NCBI GenBank assembly: GCA_907164885.2
Contig: OU015499.1
Span: 148,151,118-148,215,117, forward strand
Direction of reading: 5' to 3'
Length of the DNA: 64,000 nucleotides
Source: Dolomedes plantarius
Taxonomy: Eukaryota; Arthropoda; Arachnida; Araneae; Dolomedidae
Below are positions 44,483-56,828 of this stretch, one piece after another. Position 1 is the stretch's first letter. The number at the start of each line of letters is the position of its first letter. The translations under genes and the position numbers were made by a program. The notes beneath the pieces were generated by a model, which ran no database searches, was not told where the DNA came from, and worked only from the letters and a program-made list of their open reading frames with translations.

Positions 44483-45271
44483 ATGACACCCACAGTTTCA
44501 AAAGTACGAACGTTGACAAAATTCGACTTGTACGTAGATTACTTTGGTAAATCGGAAGAAGCGGGGGGCGGTTGGCGACTTTTTGGCGATTTTTTTTAAA
44601 AGTCGCCAAATTTGCGTTTCTGAGTTCGCGATTTTTTCCCCCGCTCATATTTTGTTGTTTTGCTGTTTTTAAAAGTTTAAAATACACGCTGCCATCGCCA
44701 ATTTGGCGCCAAAATCCCGTTCTGAGACCTGTTAGACTTAAACTGCGAAATGTAAACAAATGTGGCGACCAAGAAAGAACAAATAAATTGAAATGCAAAC
44801 TTATTGCTGGCTTTATGAAACTCGTAGGCGCACACGGGATCTTAGCTTTGCTCAGATACCCTTGCTTCACTCCGCTACGCTCCGTTACGCATCCGTCCAA
44901 AAATATTACAGAAAATCCCCAGCCGCGGGCTTCGCTACGTACCGCTGACTGTAGTACAGTATAAAATCTTCCGCTGGCTGTAGAGGTCAGTAGAACAAAG
45001 CTTATCCCACAAAAGATGGAATTGTAGGGGTAACCAGAAAAGGGGATATATCATAACAGGAAGTAAATAATTGCCAAGTTGGCGGCAGCCCCAAATTCTT
45101 CCGATTAACCATTACGGTATTTCACAATACGGTAAATGTAAAGAAGTGGTTACCGCTTGGCGTGTTTTGGCGAAGTTTTTTAAATTAGCCGAACCAAAAG
45201 ACAACGGTAACGCCAACGTAGAGGACAAAAAATTACGGGTGTATACAGCAGGTCTTAGGCGATTAAAATAA
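44483..45271 (+). pseudogene. MTPTVSKVRT ORF interrupted by Merlin-like element, unit 2
   Basis: Codons 1-21 lie at 44483-44545 (MTPTVSKVRTLTKFDLYVDY). The rest resumes after the 8-bp duplication at 45117 (ISQYGKCKEVVTAWRVLAKF to GLRRLK, stop 45269-45271). The 565-bp insertion destroys the frame; both arms otherwise match unit 1 with few changes. Confidence 0.45.
44546..45110. mobile_element. Merlin-like MITE inserted in ORF, unit 2 only
   Basis: 565 bp with ends GGTAAATCGGAAGAA and the complement of GGTTAATCGGAAGAA. Flanks are ATTACTTT (44538-44545) and ATTACGGT (45111-45118); the unit 1 empty site is ATTACTTTATTTCAC. It contains an internal TTGGCGA/TCGCCAA hairpin near 44572-44610. Long open frames through it on both strands look incidental. 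Confidence 0.75.
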
Positions 45272-45643
45272 TATCAATATTTCTTAGTAACTCCTAAATG
45301 ATGATATTTCCTCATAATGGAAACTAAGAATGGGATATTGTCTTGCAAACAATAAAACGAAAACAAGGCCTAATAATAAAATCGCATCAGTCGAAGGTTA
45401 ATTTTATGCTAACAAGAACTCCTGTCGTCTGTGTCACTAAAGAAAAGTCCGTTAAACAGAAATCTGTTATCTATTTATAACATTGACTGTCGAATATATA
45501 AGATAACATTAAGTTTTGCGCATTTATCTCACACAATAAGAGCCTTATCCACTTCTTTGCAAAAGCCAAACTGAACAATTGTAATAATTTCTAATTGAAG
45601 AACCTTATTGGAGAATTGCCTAATTTTTTACGAAAGATTAATT

Positions 45644-46234
45644 GGTACTTTGGGATTATCCCGTCGACCATTTTCGCCAAACCCGATATTATCACCAAAA
45701 GGTAGCTTTTGCGCCAATAACCGCAAATTTTATCACATTTACTGTGTAATCCTTGACTACGCGAGTTAGTGTTCTTTAGCGTGTTGAAATATGATGTTTT
45801 TTTTTTTACTCCACTGCAAAATGATTCGAATTTTGAATTTGCCTAGCACCGAAGAGAGTGCAGTGGCATATTTTCAAGAGTATGGAATCATTTCTTCTAA
45901 GAAAATGTGCGTGAATGGCGACTGCACAAGGATAATGACTTGTTTGTTTGCGCTTTAAAAGCTATCAAGGTCTTTTGGTCACCGAAATGATTGATAATAA
46001 TATATATGGTTAGAATCAAGAATAATTCAATATGTAATTATAAAAAAATAGAGGTGTTTACTTTGTTTTGATTCTTTTTATTAATAATGTGTTTTAATAA
46101 TAATATTGTATTCATAATAAATTTAATGTGTTTAGAAAGTTTATTTTGGAAATTGCTTTTTCATTATGATGGCGCCAAAGGATTTGCGTATTTTCGCGAG
46201 CATTGACAGGTCGACGGAATAATCCTTAAGTACC
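45644..46234. mobile_element. Merlin-like element, unit 2 only
   Basis: 591 bp, ends GGTACTTTGGGATTATCCCG and the complement of GGTACTTAAGGATTATTCCG, with a perfect 8-bp duplication GATTAATT (45636-45643, 46235-46242). Unit 1 has no insertion at the matching place (about 22870). Its ORF at 45821 supports an IS1016/Merlin origin. Confidence 0.82.
45821..45958 (+). pseudogene. Merlin transposase N-terminal fragment
   Basis: 45 codons: MIRILNLPSTEESAVAYFQE, YGIISSKKMCVNGDCTRIMT, stop at 45956. The 'AVAYFQEYGI..KKMCVNG' pattern resembles the start of arthropod Merlin/ISXO2-type transposases (helix then Cys-containing zinc ribbon). The catalytic DDE part is absent, so it depended on another copy. 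Confidence 0.5.
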
Positions 46235-47277
46235 GATTAATTTTAGTGTGATTTTGGCGAATTCTGAAGACTTCTCCATACCACCCAAGGGATACCTACT
46301 TCTTTACATTTACTTAAGGAGTATTTTATAATCATTGAAAACGTCGCAAATATTAATATGACATCATTTTCCTACATGACATAGAAGAAGAAAAGGTACA
46401 TTTCCGTTAGCGGAGCTTCGCGCAAATTGTGCGCTGTCGCGCCAAGTAATTCAAATTTTATCAGACCTCGCCAAACGTCCCGACCCGTTATTTTCAGTTT
46501 TTTTTTACACGTAGGTCCACCCGCCGCATAAATTCAGATGCATTTCACAATTTCCCATACCCCGGAATTGTACTCTCCGAAGTGGGTTATTGGCAAATAT
46601 GGCGAAGCAATTTATACAACCAAAGCCAATGTTTACTTTTATCTTTTACTGATTATATCGCCAACAGATCCATGGCGCAGCTAGCGGTAGAGGAATTCAT
46701 GTAAGATAACAGCATTTTTCGTAGCGCAGCGGAGCCAACTCAGGCTACGATGTTTATACAACCAGCGGCTAGTTGGTTTTACTACTGCGTGGTACAGCGT
46801 TTGCATTTGAACATCCGATACGGCCCTAAGATAGTTGGCTTTTCCACGACACGGAAGGAAAAACCATGAAGGGAAAATTAGCTGTGCTTGAAATTCCCAT
46901 TCTATCTCAGTAATGCTCCAAGCCTTAGAAGACAATATATGTCTTAGCGAACACTTTTGGAGAATGTTGGACCGTTTGATTCAGTTTTACCCTTTCCCAT
47001 TCTTACATTTATGATTGGCGATGACTTGGTGACATTTACATTTGACGCCAAGTGGCGTCCCGCCAACGGAAATTACCGAAGAAAAAATAATGAAATAGTA
47101 ATTACAAATAATTAAGGTAATCTAATTAAAGGTCGAAACCTTAAGCCGACGCTTCATTATCCGTCGGTTGTTCTTGAAAATAAAAAGGCCAAACGAAGTA
47201 GCTGAAAATACGAAAAAGTTTAGCAAAATAAGCTGTTGGTTAACTAATGTACAGGGACACAAAAACATTTACATATA

Positions 47278-48223
47278 CACTGAAGAGCTAAAAAAACTGG
47301 TACAGGCATTCGTATGCAAATAACGGTGATATGCAATCAATCAGCGTAACCCGATGTGGTCGGCGGTTCCTATATAAGGAAACAGGTGTCGGCGAAGCTA
47401 TTAGATCGATTCCTCCAGCTACAATGGTAGTTGTAGGGAAAAGACTTTGAATGAACGGGACCGTCGATAATTAACGAGAATATTTAAACGAGATAGACGT
47501 GGAACACTTCCTCTAATTGCTGCGGATTACAGTGCAGGGGCATGAACAAGCGTCAGCGGGCGAACTCTTCAACGGACCGTCATTCAAATAGGCTTTCGAA
47601 GCAGCAAGCCTACTCATTTAGAGTTCTTGACTGCACGGAGCAAACATTTACGCCTTGCTTTGGCCGACCAACACCTCCATTCGACTGTTGATGACTGGAA
47701 ACACGTTGCCTGGTCTGACGAGTCTAGTTTCTCATTGTATTGGTCAGATGGACGTGTACGGGTATGGAGAAAACCTCATGAACCCATAGACCGCACGTGC
47801 CAACAGGGGACTGTTGAAGCTGGTGGAGCCTCTGTGATGGTATGGGGCGTGTGCAATTGGCGTGATATGGGACCCCTCATACGTCTAGAGATGACTCTGA
47901 CAGGTGACGGGTACATGAGCATCCTGACCGATCATACACTCATCTGAATTTGGATACTTCCACTGGCCCTCTAAATCCCGAGATAGGAATATTATTGAGC
48001 ATATTTGGGATGCCTTGCAACGTGCTGTTCAGAAGAGACCTCTACCCCCTCGAACTCCTTTAGATTTGTAGGCTGTCCTGAAGGATTCGTGGTGTGAATT
48101 ACCTCCAGCATTCCTTCAGACATTAGTCGAGTCCATGACACGTCGTGTTGCGGAACTTTTGCGTGTTCGTGTTGAACCTACACGATATTAGGCATGTGTA
48201 CCAGTTTTTCTGGCTCTTCGGTG
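47278..48223 (+). mobile_element. Internally deleted Tc1 element (family 3), unit 2
   Basis: 946 bp, starts CACTGAAGAGCTAAAAAAAC after TA, ends GGCTCTTCGGTG. The longer relic at 47627-47947 adds FSLYWSDGRVRVWRKPHEP and GGASVMVWGV before the deletion. After it, another frame gives the Pro-rich C-terminal part to RVRVEPTRY. The deletion is smaller than in unit 1, so the units lost sequence independently or in steps. Confidence 0.85.
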
Positions 48224-48661
48224 CATATATAATGAATAAAAAACCCTGATATAAACAAAATAAAAATAAAATATTTCACTTTAAAACAAAACCAGTAGTA
48301 CAAAATTATTTATACGACAATTTTTACTTGTTCTGGGTTCCAATGTAGGATGTACGGTATGTGTTTATGAACCAAAAGTAAAACAAATAAAATATTCTGT
48401 ACTGTGCTCAATTAAGAAAGCAGAAATATCCCACCAGGAAGTGATAAAATATCCACCTGGAGCTGATCAGAACAGAGACCATTTTCAATCAAATTTCATA
48501 CTTTATGAAAGCCCTATTTAGAAATTTAGTTCTTCTGAAAATTCATTGCCCCTTACTCTTCTATTTCGGTTACTCTGAATCAAACTTTCATGAGAGTATT
48601 AGTACAATTTGCATAATTTTCGTTAACACAGTTGTAATAATATGTTAAAGATGCAAATTTC

Positions 48662-48766
48662 ATAGTGTTGGAGTGCGTGTGTGTCTGGGGGGGGGGAGAA
48701 GATCAGCAATTAGAATTGAGGCAAAATAGATTAAATTAAATTTATTTGATTTGAATTGGGTTGCAG
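48662..48766. other. 105-bp segment present only in unit 2
   Basis: Lies between GATGCAAATTTC and AACGCAAAAGGAC, which are adjacent in unit 1 (about 25240). It has a G9 run (48689-48698) and no clear inverted repeats, so insertion or deletion is undecided. Confidence 0.7.
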
Positions 48767-49446
48767 AACGCAAAAGGACAGAAAATCCCAAATCTTTTGA
48801 GTGCTGTGCGTCCATCGGTCTGTCTGTATTATGTTTTGAACAGCGAGAAGTGTAACCTTGATTACTATGAGAATCAAAACGGTCTATATTTCTAGAAAAG
48901 CTATGTAGTCTGTGATTTATACCTGAGTTTAAGAACGAAAACAAAGTGTTTCAATAAATAATATAAGAAGAGGCTTGAAATACTATTGTTTCTGCATGAG
49001 GCGACTCGGATTGGTTATGAGAATTTAGCCAATGGAATGAGTTGGTCGTCAAGGCTTTAGAAGGTAAATCTACTCCTTCGCTAACTGATTCTGTAATCGA
49101 CTTTCGCAGTTTGATTACATTATTTTCCAGTCAAAATAAGTAATATATTTCTCAGTTTCACAAAAATACCCCTCTTTCCATCTTGACGTATTTAACTATT
49201 TAGTTTCGATTCTTTTTTTTTTTGCGTGTGTTAATTGCATTATTATTTTGTTGAAGAGACTCTAAGAGGGAAGAAAACTGAAGACGCGTCATAGTTCAGG
49301 ATGCAGAATGCGGTAAAGATATAGTACAAAGTGGTTATTTGGGTTTTGTTTCGTTTTATGAATGCCATCGTTTAAAATGCTTGTTTTCAGGCGTATACAT
49401 TTATTTCTCGCTTTGGAGGTTTCTAAATCCAAAGACGTATTAGCTA

Positions 49447-50179
49447 AGGTGACTGCCTACGTTCGGAGCCAATTTTTTAAAAAAATTGTTTTTTTAAGTA
49501 TTTTTTGGTCTCTTATGGTAAAACAGCATTTAAAAATACAAAATAAAAAAAAACTTTCCTGTAAATACTATACTTTTTTATAAATTGGTCAATTTGAAGT
49601 AATTTTTAATGAAATTTAGCTAAAACGCTTATCACTTTGAACAAAATTCTAATGCTACTATTATAATTTCCTTCATACACATGATACATATAACAGTTAT
49701 CTTCAAAATGACCTACAATCTAAGAGAAATTTTAAAATGCAAAAATAATACAGACAATTTTATGTTTCAATATGAAAATATTCCCCGATTCGTCATTCCT
49801 TTCCTTATAAAATCAGCCCCAAACAAAAAAATATTTATTATACATCAATTATTGTGCGTCATCTCATTAACAATAGCATCTAAAACATTTCCTGAAAATT
49901 TTATCAAATTATATGCATTATTATGTGAGATATCATGATAACGGTAGAGATTTGTGCTAAAAAACATAATTCTGAGAAAAACGCATTTAAAGTTGTGTGT
50001 CACTTCAATTTTGTATCAGACGATGTTTTTAAAAATAGCTATAACTCTGCTTTTAATTGATCTAGAAGGAAAATCAAAATGGTTTTGAAAAGAGAAAAGA
50101 TTGAATTAGAAGATTCTTGCAAAAAATGAAATTGACCAAAATAGTCAAAAAATGGCATTTTCAACGTAGGCAGTCACCT
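49447..50179. mobile_element. TA-flanked inverted-repeat element, unit 2 only
   Basis: 733 bp with perfect 17-bp ends AGGTGACTGCCTACGTT / AACGTAGGCAGTCACCT and TA on both sides (49445-49446, 50180-50181). The unit 1 empty site reads TTAGCTTATGTGC (about 25920). A frame at 49681-49938 has no recognisable transposase motif. It is likely a non-autonomous Tc1/mariner-superfamily element. Confidence 0.78.
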
Positions 50180-50498
50180 TAGTGCTTTAAAGATGCTTTC
50201 ATTTTTTTTTAATTTTCTGGTTCTTTTTGTCACCACATTTGAATCCCCCTTGACGGTCGTATCCTTCTTTCTAAACTTTAGTATAGAAGTCTGAAATTTA
50301 TTTCTATCAGTTTTTGGGTAAATTGCATAATAAAAACGTGAAGAGCCGAAACAGTGGGGTAGAGGTAAACAATGAAACTGACTAATTAAAAAGCGTACCT
50401 AAAAATTCAAACACTATATCAAACCACACCTTCCGGGGCTTCCTCCAGTGTAGCAGGAATTCTTGACTTACAGTTTTCCTCTTTCTTTCATTACGCAG

Positions 50499-51066
50499 GG
50501 CAAGGGTGGCAACTATGAAAGAGCACGGAGATTATAACTCGGAGATGGAAGAATGGAATGCCTTGATAAAGACCGACAAGGTGACACTCGCGGAAGAACG
50601 TCGACTTGCCCTGGAGGAGAAGAGGAAAATGTTGGCTTCTATAAAAATATTGAAAGAGGAAGAAAAGAAGGAGAAAGCGAGAAGGAAGAACGTGGAAAAG
50701 GAAATCCTGGCCGAAGAAAAGAAGGAGAAAGCGAGAAGGAAGAACGTGGAAAAGGAAATCCTGGCCGAAGAAAAGAAGGAGAAGGCGAGAAGGAAGATCG
50801 TGGAAAAGGAAATCCTGGCCGATGAAAAGAAGAAACGTCACGCCGAGGAAAATCTGCGGAAAGAGGCAAGAAGATTAGTCAGACGAGTTATCTCCAAGGC
50901 CTCCAAACATATTGAAGAGCAGAAGAAAGCGGAAGACATGCAGAAGAAAGCGAAAGAAAAGCAGGAGAAGAGGCTTAGGAAGCAAATCAGGAATATTATA
51001 TCCAGGGCAAGCCAGAAGGTGACTGAAGATCGAAAAGCAGTCAATGAGGCTCGAAAGAAGAATTGA
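50499..51066 (+). CDS. Coiled-coil terminal exon, Lys/Glu-rich, unit 2
   Basis: Same exon, same 186-residue length from the GTG (50506), with the identical acceptor. The three 18-residue repeats (50659-50820) carry the variants KNV, KNV, KIV, whereas unit 1 has KKV, KIV, KNV, so units have been exchanged or converted. It contains an internal Met (MKEHGDYNSEMEEW) absent in unit 1 (KKEHGD). Downstream to about 51890 I see no further exon and no clear poly(A) signal close by. Opposite-strand frames here are shadows of the purine-rich strand. Confidence 0.6.
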
Positions 51067-51894
51067 AGAAAGAAATTGAATGTATTCATTCTTCGAGCAC
51101 ATTGTGCCAGGGAGTATTTTTTTATTTTGTTCTTTTATTCTTGAGAGTATTATTTTGTTCTTTTCTTGATATGAAATTTGGATCAAAAATCAAAATTTTC
51201 GAAATTATTTTTTGATATAAATACGAGGATAATCGCAAAGGTACATTTTCGGCTAATTCTTGTATTATTCGGTCGTGGCAAACCCACAAACTATGGCTTG
51301 TGGTAAAGAGAAACTTAAGGAAGGGATAGTTGGGGCTGGGGGGGGGGTCTTTTATCGAATAATTCTCCGAGTCATTCTATTTGAAAAGGAGAGAATGGGA
51401 ATAATTTTTTTCAACATTGAAATAATGAGTTAAAACTCAATGACTCCGTCAGAAACCTGAGGATAAGTAACGACAACCGGAATAATGAGTATCAATGGTT
51501 TGTAATTTTGTGAGGCATATTTGAGAATCAGTAGAAAATGTACTTTTGGTGGAAGCAATCGTAAAAATATGTGTTTCGTGTGTTAGATTAAGCTAAATAT
51601 TTGTATATATTAAGTTAATGTTCATTTTATATTGTCGCTACTGTTCCGCTGTCTAGGCACGTGAAATTCTTACCAGAATCCTTTATTTTCTGTCTCTATT
51701 CCCAAATCACCGATTTTAGCATTTTCAGGAAAATCAATATTTAGAGAAGAAAAATTGCAGATTGTTTTCATTCGAAACATTTAATGAATGACCTACAGAA
51801 TTTCATTTCCAAAGAGAGCGGAACAGTTGTTGATTTTACTTTTTCGGTCTTTGAAATCAAAATTGAATGCAAATTTCTAGTTAACAGTAATTTT

Positions 51895-52245
51895 CAATAG
51901 AGTAGCAATAGATGTAATGAAATAATAGTGCATTTTATAGCAAAATGAAAAATTACCTTCTCCAATAAGAAACTCAAAAGATAATGCAACAGTTTTCAAT
52001 AGCACAATAGATAATATAGTTTACAATAGAAAATAGCAATTTTATGAAGCAGAGAATAGGATAACACCTGAATAATGGATACAAATAAACTATTGCAATG
52101 AAAAATAGAAATTAGAAGAAGATAATAGAAAAAACAATAGAAATAGAAAGTCAATAGTATTTAACAATAGAAATAGGCAATAGAAACTTAAAATAGAAAA
52201 TATGATATAAACAATAAAAATAGACAATAGAATAAGGCAATGAGT
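51895..52245. repeat. AATAG-rich degenerate repeat at unit 2/3 boundary
   Basis: Same composition and position as the tract at 27600-27960. Confidence 0.7.
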
Positions 52246-52332
52246 GATGCAAAACTAGTGAGCAAATAAGCATTTAATTTAATTTTTTTTTCGCATCTAT
52301 CATCCATAGCTGTCAAAAAGAGTATCAAAAGA

Positions 52333-52590
52333 TCAGCAGATTTCTGAAAATGATTTCACCACACTCACGACACACATCATCTGCAGTACACTCAGAACAA
52401 TTTCCACACACGTGCACAGTGATGCATTCACACATTCAACACAAACATGCACATCTTCTGGAGCTGTTGTGTCTTCTGTAGGGGGTTGGTAGATAGGTGA
52501 GTGCTTAGTTGCCCGTGGCTGGGATTTGTTGGCGTCGTCTATGGTTTTGAGGGAAGGAGGGATCGTTTGGGATCGGAGGTTCCTGGACAC
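52333..52590 (-). CDS. Hypothetical ORF, Cys-rich tail, unit 3
   Basis: Counterpart of the frame at 213-470, with very few amino acid changes (for example L to Q and V to I near the N-terminus). High identity follows from the recent duplication and is not by itself evidence of function. Confidence 0.25.
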   Translation of the reverse strand: MSRNLRSQTIPPSLKTIDDANKSQPRATKHSPIYQPPTEDTTAPEDVHVCVECVNASLCTCVEIVLSVLQMMCVVSVVKSFSEIC

Positions 52591-54162
52591 TAGTCGAGAT
52601 TTTGATGTTTTTCCCGAGTGCGTGGGGGGGTGGGGGGTGGGAGGTCGTCCCGATCGTAGGAATGGCTCTAGGATTTTCCCCTAAAGGCAGCGTCTTGGGG
52701 GGGTTGCCATAAACTTTAAAAATTTAAAATGGTAGTTGTCTGCTCAATAACTGTATACTGGTGAATGTAGGGATCGTAGAGTGTCCGGGACGGGTGGGGG
52801 GTCCCCTCCGACGGGGTCCCACCTTATCGTGGTGGAGGGGTTTCAGGGTCCCAACGTTTGAGGCCAAAACAGTCAGATTTTAACTGCAAACAGAAAGTGC
52901 TAACGAGATCTTGTCGGAGGTACGGCAGGTCTCCAGCCAGTGATCGGATTTGTGTCTCAACTCCGCATTCAACTCCGACGTGCGGTGGTTGGTTATAGAT
53001 ATGTCGAAAACTCTACTGTTATCTATGTAAAATGCGGTAGATTTTAACCTGATTATTAATGAATGTTTTTAGCATGTTTTCAGGAGGTTACGCTCACTGT
53101 GACTCTTTGTCGTATAGGTGGATACCACCTAAAACTTCATCAACGTGTTGCGATTTGCATTCATCTGATGAGTGACTTGTTTTGTTATCGGTACGATGGG
53201 ACCCGACCAAGAGGACCTTTTTAGTATACGTGTATAAAGGATAGAATGTGGGTGGTGCGCTACACCTTGTTTATTGTTACATATGTATTGCATACTATAT
53301 AAGAAGTAATCGTTTTCTACTTTTAATACTGATTTTTGTGTGTTAGTTTCCACATTAAAAATCTATTCATTTCCTATCATTTTTCTCCGACCTCATTTGT
53401 CATTTCTTTCAGTTTATATTCTTACCATGTTCATCACGTATCTGAGACACGAAAATTCCTACCCTCTTCGAAGGGTCGTGTTACGTATTTCTTGTTCTGA
53501 GATGTAAAATCGTATTGGAGCGAGCATTTCATTACTTCGGCATTCCGCAAGGTTTCAACTTGGTTTATAGACTTTTATATCTTTACTTGGCTTTTTGTCA
53601 TCGTCTTTGTATTTTAAGCACGCCATTAGAAACAACAACAAAAATAATTACAAGATGAAATAAAATTTTTGTATACCAAGTTTTTAAATTTTCTGTCGAA
53701 TCATATAAACTTGACAATTCTATGTATTAATAAATACTTACTTAAAATGTTTTTGATGAATTATCCCATTAACTTGAAAGAAAATGATCAAATGCGTAAT
53801 AAAGAGAGCAATTCTAATAAATTTTCAAACAACGAAATTAGCTGAAAAAGAATTCAAATCTGCTTAAAAATGGCTAAAAGTATTAACATAATGCATTGTC
53901 ATCGTTTTCTGAGCTATTCTAAAAGTTTCAAATGTCTAGCTAGTCGCGAAGTTAATTAAAAATCGATTGCAAGATTTGTACTGCAGACAAACAAGACAGC
54001 GAGTTTATAAAAACACAGTAATAAATACTTAGTTTCTTTATGGACTGAATTCTCCCACACACTGAAATTTATGCTGGAAAGCGTGTAACTTTTTAGAGAG
54101 TGACCCATGTGACCATTCATCACAGCATCGAGTTTGTTAATGAGTTTGCCACACTATCATAT

Positions 54163-54722
54163 AGGGTGAACCAAAAGTCTTGCCGTGATTATAAATATTT
54201 ATCGCGCTCAATCTATTATAATTAGACCTATGTTTGTTATGATATATTGTAAGTACTGTTATAAATTTTTTTAAGACCATTTACCTCAGTAAATTTTAAC
54301 GCGTTCCCCTTCGAAGCTGGGAGAATGTCGAAGCGGTATTCCAGTTCCCACCAAGTGTTATTTAACATGTCTTCTGTTACAGTACGCGCAGTACATGTTT
54401 AGTCTAGGAAAACACGCACTAATGATCCCCAGTGTGGGGGTGCGACATCTTTCCGAAAAAGTTGCAATACGTCCAAGTAAATGTTTGTGGTAACGCTTTT
54501 TGGGCTTTTTCCTGAATCTACGCTATTCCGGCTGAAAATGATGTCCTCTTTTGAAATATTCCCCCGAGTCCCTCTTGAAGGAGCACTCGCGTCATTTTTT
54601 GCACAAAAAAAAAAAAAAATACTAAAACTGTCCTATCCAACGATACAAAAGTTACATTATTATATTAAACGGTTATTTTGTAATGAATTTTTATAATCAG
54701 AGCAAGACTTTTGGTTCACCCT
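54163..54722. mobile_element. Internally deleted mariner-like element, unit 3
   Basis: Near-identical to the unit 1 element, ends AGGGTGAACC and GGTTCACCCT. A further right-hand fragment of the same family lies at 56829-57164, after the internal duplication junction. Confidence 0.75.
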
Positions 54723-54739
54723 TGTGTCATTTTAATATA

Positions 54740-55217
54740 CACTCACTTCCAAAAGTTAAGCACGGAAAGGAAAATGTTAATTTCCATAAGCCAATCTCTA
54801 TTAAAGAATCTGAAATTTCCTGCAAAGGTAGAAGGAAGTATGCAAATATGTTAGGTAACAGCCAATCACGGTTTCGCGTCGAGAAATATGCAAAACAGGC
54901 AGTCGTATAAGTAGCCGGCATTGTGAAGGGTTACAGGAGTTGTATGTAAGTGCTGATGAAAGGTGTTTAGAACATTCGTACAATTCGTTTACAAGCTAGA
55001 CGTGTTTCTATGGCTACCAGAAGACGAGTGGAAGTTTCTGAGCGCAGTTGGGCTGTCGGACGCATTGAAGCAGGACTGTCTATCACCGATGTTGCTCTTT
55101 TCCTCGGCGTTCATCATTCCGTCATTTCACTATTAGGGAAATAATTCCAAACCAGAGAAACAGTTGTCCGAAGAACTGTAGCCTGCCGTCCAAGGGTTAG
55201 TCCAAGGGTAGAGTTTT
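54740..55217 (+). pseudogene. Tc1-like transposase 5' fragment, unit 3a
   Basis: Near-identical to the unit 1 fragment, with the same stop (GGGAAATAATTCC, about 55137-55145) and the same truncation point. Confidence 0.68.
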
Positions 55218-55858
55218 TTTATTGTTATTTTGGGGAAGGGGGCATGAAGTAGGGATGGGATATCGAAAGCAAAACATCGATATGAGTATCGATAATAATA
55301 TGTCATTAATATCGATATCAATAATATATCGGCACAAAAATACCGATATTTGAAAATACCAACCATATTTCAAAATATTGACTATATTTGAAAATTTACA
55401 CAATATTTAAAGATATTGATAACACATTTCACTATGCAGTCAATCGTATTTGGAGGAATGAATGTATAGTAAAATTATATATATGGTTATAGTACTATAA
55501 AAAATTATTTTAGTTTAATTCAATCAGGTAACAACATTTCAATAAACAGTATATTATCAAATTAAAAAGTTTCTATTTATAGAAAGTAAGAAATCGTAGT
55601 TTGGGTGAAGCAATGACAACACTTAGTGTATGTAAACATATTGGAAGGATATATTGTAGATAACAGGTTTCTGGACCGAAACCCTTGAGACAAGAAGTTT
55701 TTGTACGTCACAGTCCATTATTTGGAAAATTAAAAATTTGCTTTCTGCACCATTGGATTATTTGAAATAGACCACAACCATATTAGAGATTACATTTCTT
55801 CAAGAATCCTTCATGTCCTGCAGTAGTGCTGTTTGAAAAAAGAAAAACTCATTGAATG

Positions 55859-56480
55859 GTCACTGATGGAGGATCGAATATGGTTAAAGCCGTGGAAATT
55901 GTTTGTGGTAGAAAATGCGTGTAATAAGTTTTGCCCATCTCATCAATTTAATCGCTTACCGTTCAGTTGAAGCCGTACCAGAGCTCATGCCACTAAATGG
56001 AAAGGTGAAGAAAGTGGTGACCTGGTTCAAACACAGTGTTCGGACTTAATATAAACTGAGAGCAGAAAATAATATGAAACTCATACAGGGTGTGGAAACA
56101 CGGGGTAATTCTACATAGGAAATGATCGAGTGCTTTTTAAGACTCAGATCAACACCCAACAACATCATCCACCGACGGACATCGGCTCCAAGCATGACAA
56201 CAGCTGCAGAGAACTAAGATTTGCAGGAAATCATCCAGTTTCTTGAGTCTCTTCTAAAATCCACAAAACAGTTATCAGGAGAAAAATACCCCACATTCAG
56301 TATCGCGATTCCAACAGCAACCATGGTAGAAAATAAAATTTCCAAGATGTCACCTACGTCTAATGTTGGCCTCAAACTGAAGGAAGGAATCTTGGAAGCG
56401 GCAAAAAAGAGACTCATGGTTGAGAATTTAATAGCACTGGCCGCAAGTACGCTATTGGACTACCGATTGAAGACATTATA
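55859..56480 (+). pseudogene. hAT-A transposase middle segment, unit 3a
   Basis: Contains VTDGGSNMVKAVEI and the QEIIQFLESLLKSTKQLSG block (56221-56480). It ends at the Tc1 insertion; the hATC part is absent because the sequence jumps at 56829. Confidence 0.75.
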
Positions 56481-56828
56481 CACTCATGTTCGCTCCCTGG
56501 ATTTTTGCTCCCTGGAGTAATTGTAAAAAATATCTCCTTTACAAAAACTTAATATTGCATGTTTGGTATGATGGTTAATACATTGTATGTCTCCCATGCG
56601 ATGAAATGCCAAGAAATGCGATGAAATGCCTTCCGTACAATGCCAAGGCATGCTGAGTATCAAATTATATAGCTGATCTTGGGGAAGATTACTCCACTCA
56701 GTAAGCAATGCACTCCCAAGTTCCTGTACACATGTTGGAGGTGGTTGGTGTGTTGCAACTCGTCGGCCAAGCATGTCCCACACATGCCCTATCGGATTCA
56801 AGTCAGGTGAGAATGCTGGCCATTCCAT
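56481..56828 (-). mobile_element. Tc1 family 1 fragment, unit 3a
   Basis: Only the 3' end of the transposase (FSPDLNPIGHVWDMLG to the stop) survives, with the same E-to-G change as unit 1. The fragment joins mariner-like sequence after GGCCATTCCATAC. Confidence 0.8.

Larger units (their letters stand above)
27836..52120. repeat. Tandem segmental duplication, unit 2
   Basis: This 24285-bp unit is collinear with unit 1. Its own insertions are two Merlin-like elements (44546-45110, 45644-46234), a TA-flanked inverted-repeat element (49447-50179), a 105-bp segment (48662-48766) and a 1 kb segment (about 39541-40577). It keeps the left ends of the outer hAT and of the Tc1 element that are missing or disrupted in units 1 and 3. 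Confidence 0.93.
55250..56828. mobile_element. hAT-A left half, unit 3a, truncated
   Basis: Left end TAGGGATGGG preceded by GCATGAAG as in unit 1. It runs through the transposase middle into the Tc1 insertion and stops at the duplication junction near 56829. One TATCGATA site has mutated to TACCGATA (55343). Confidence 0.8.

Noticed and set aside
44481..44964. 139- and 130-codon frames on opposite strands
   Set aside because: Both lie largely inside the copy-specific Merlin-like MITE and lack motifs.
53155..53215. Possible hammerhead ribozyme (CTGATGAG at about 53165)
   Set aside because: The conserved GAAA partner and cleavage-site arrangement are missing, and the word is CTTGATGAG/TTTGATGAG in the other units.
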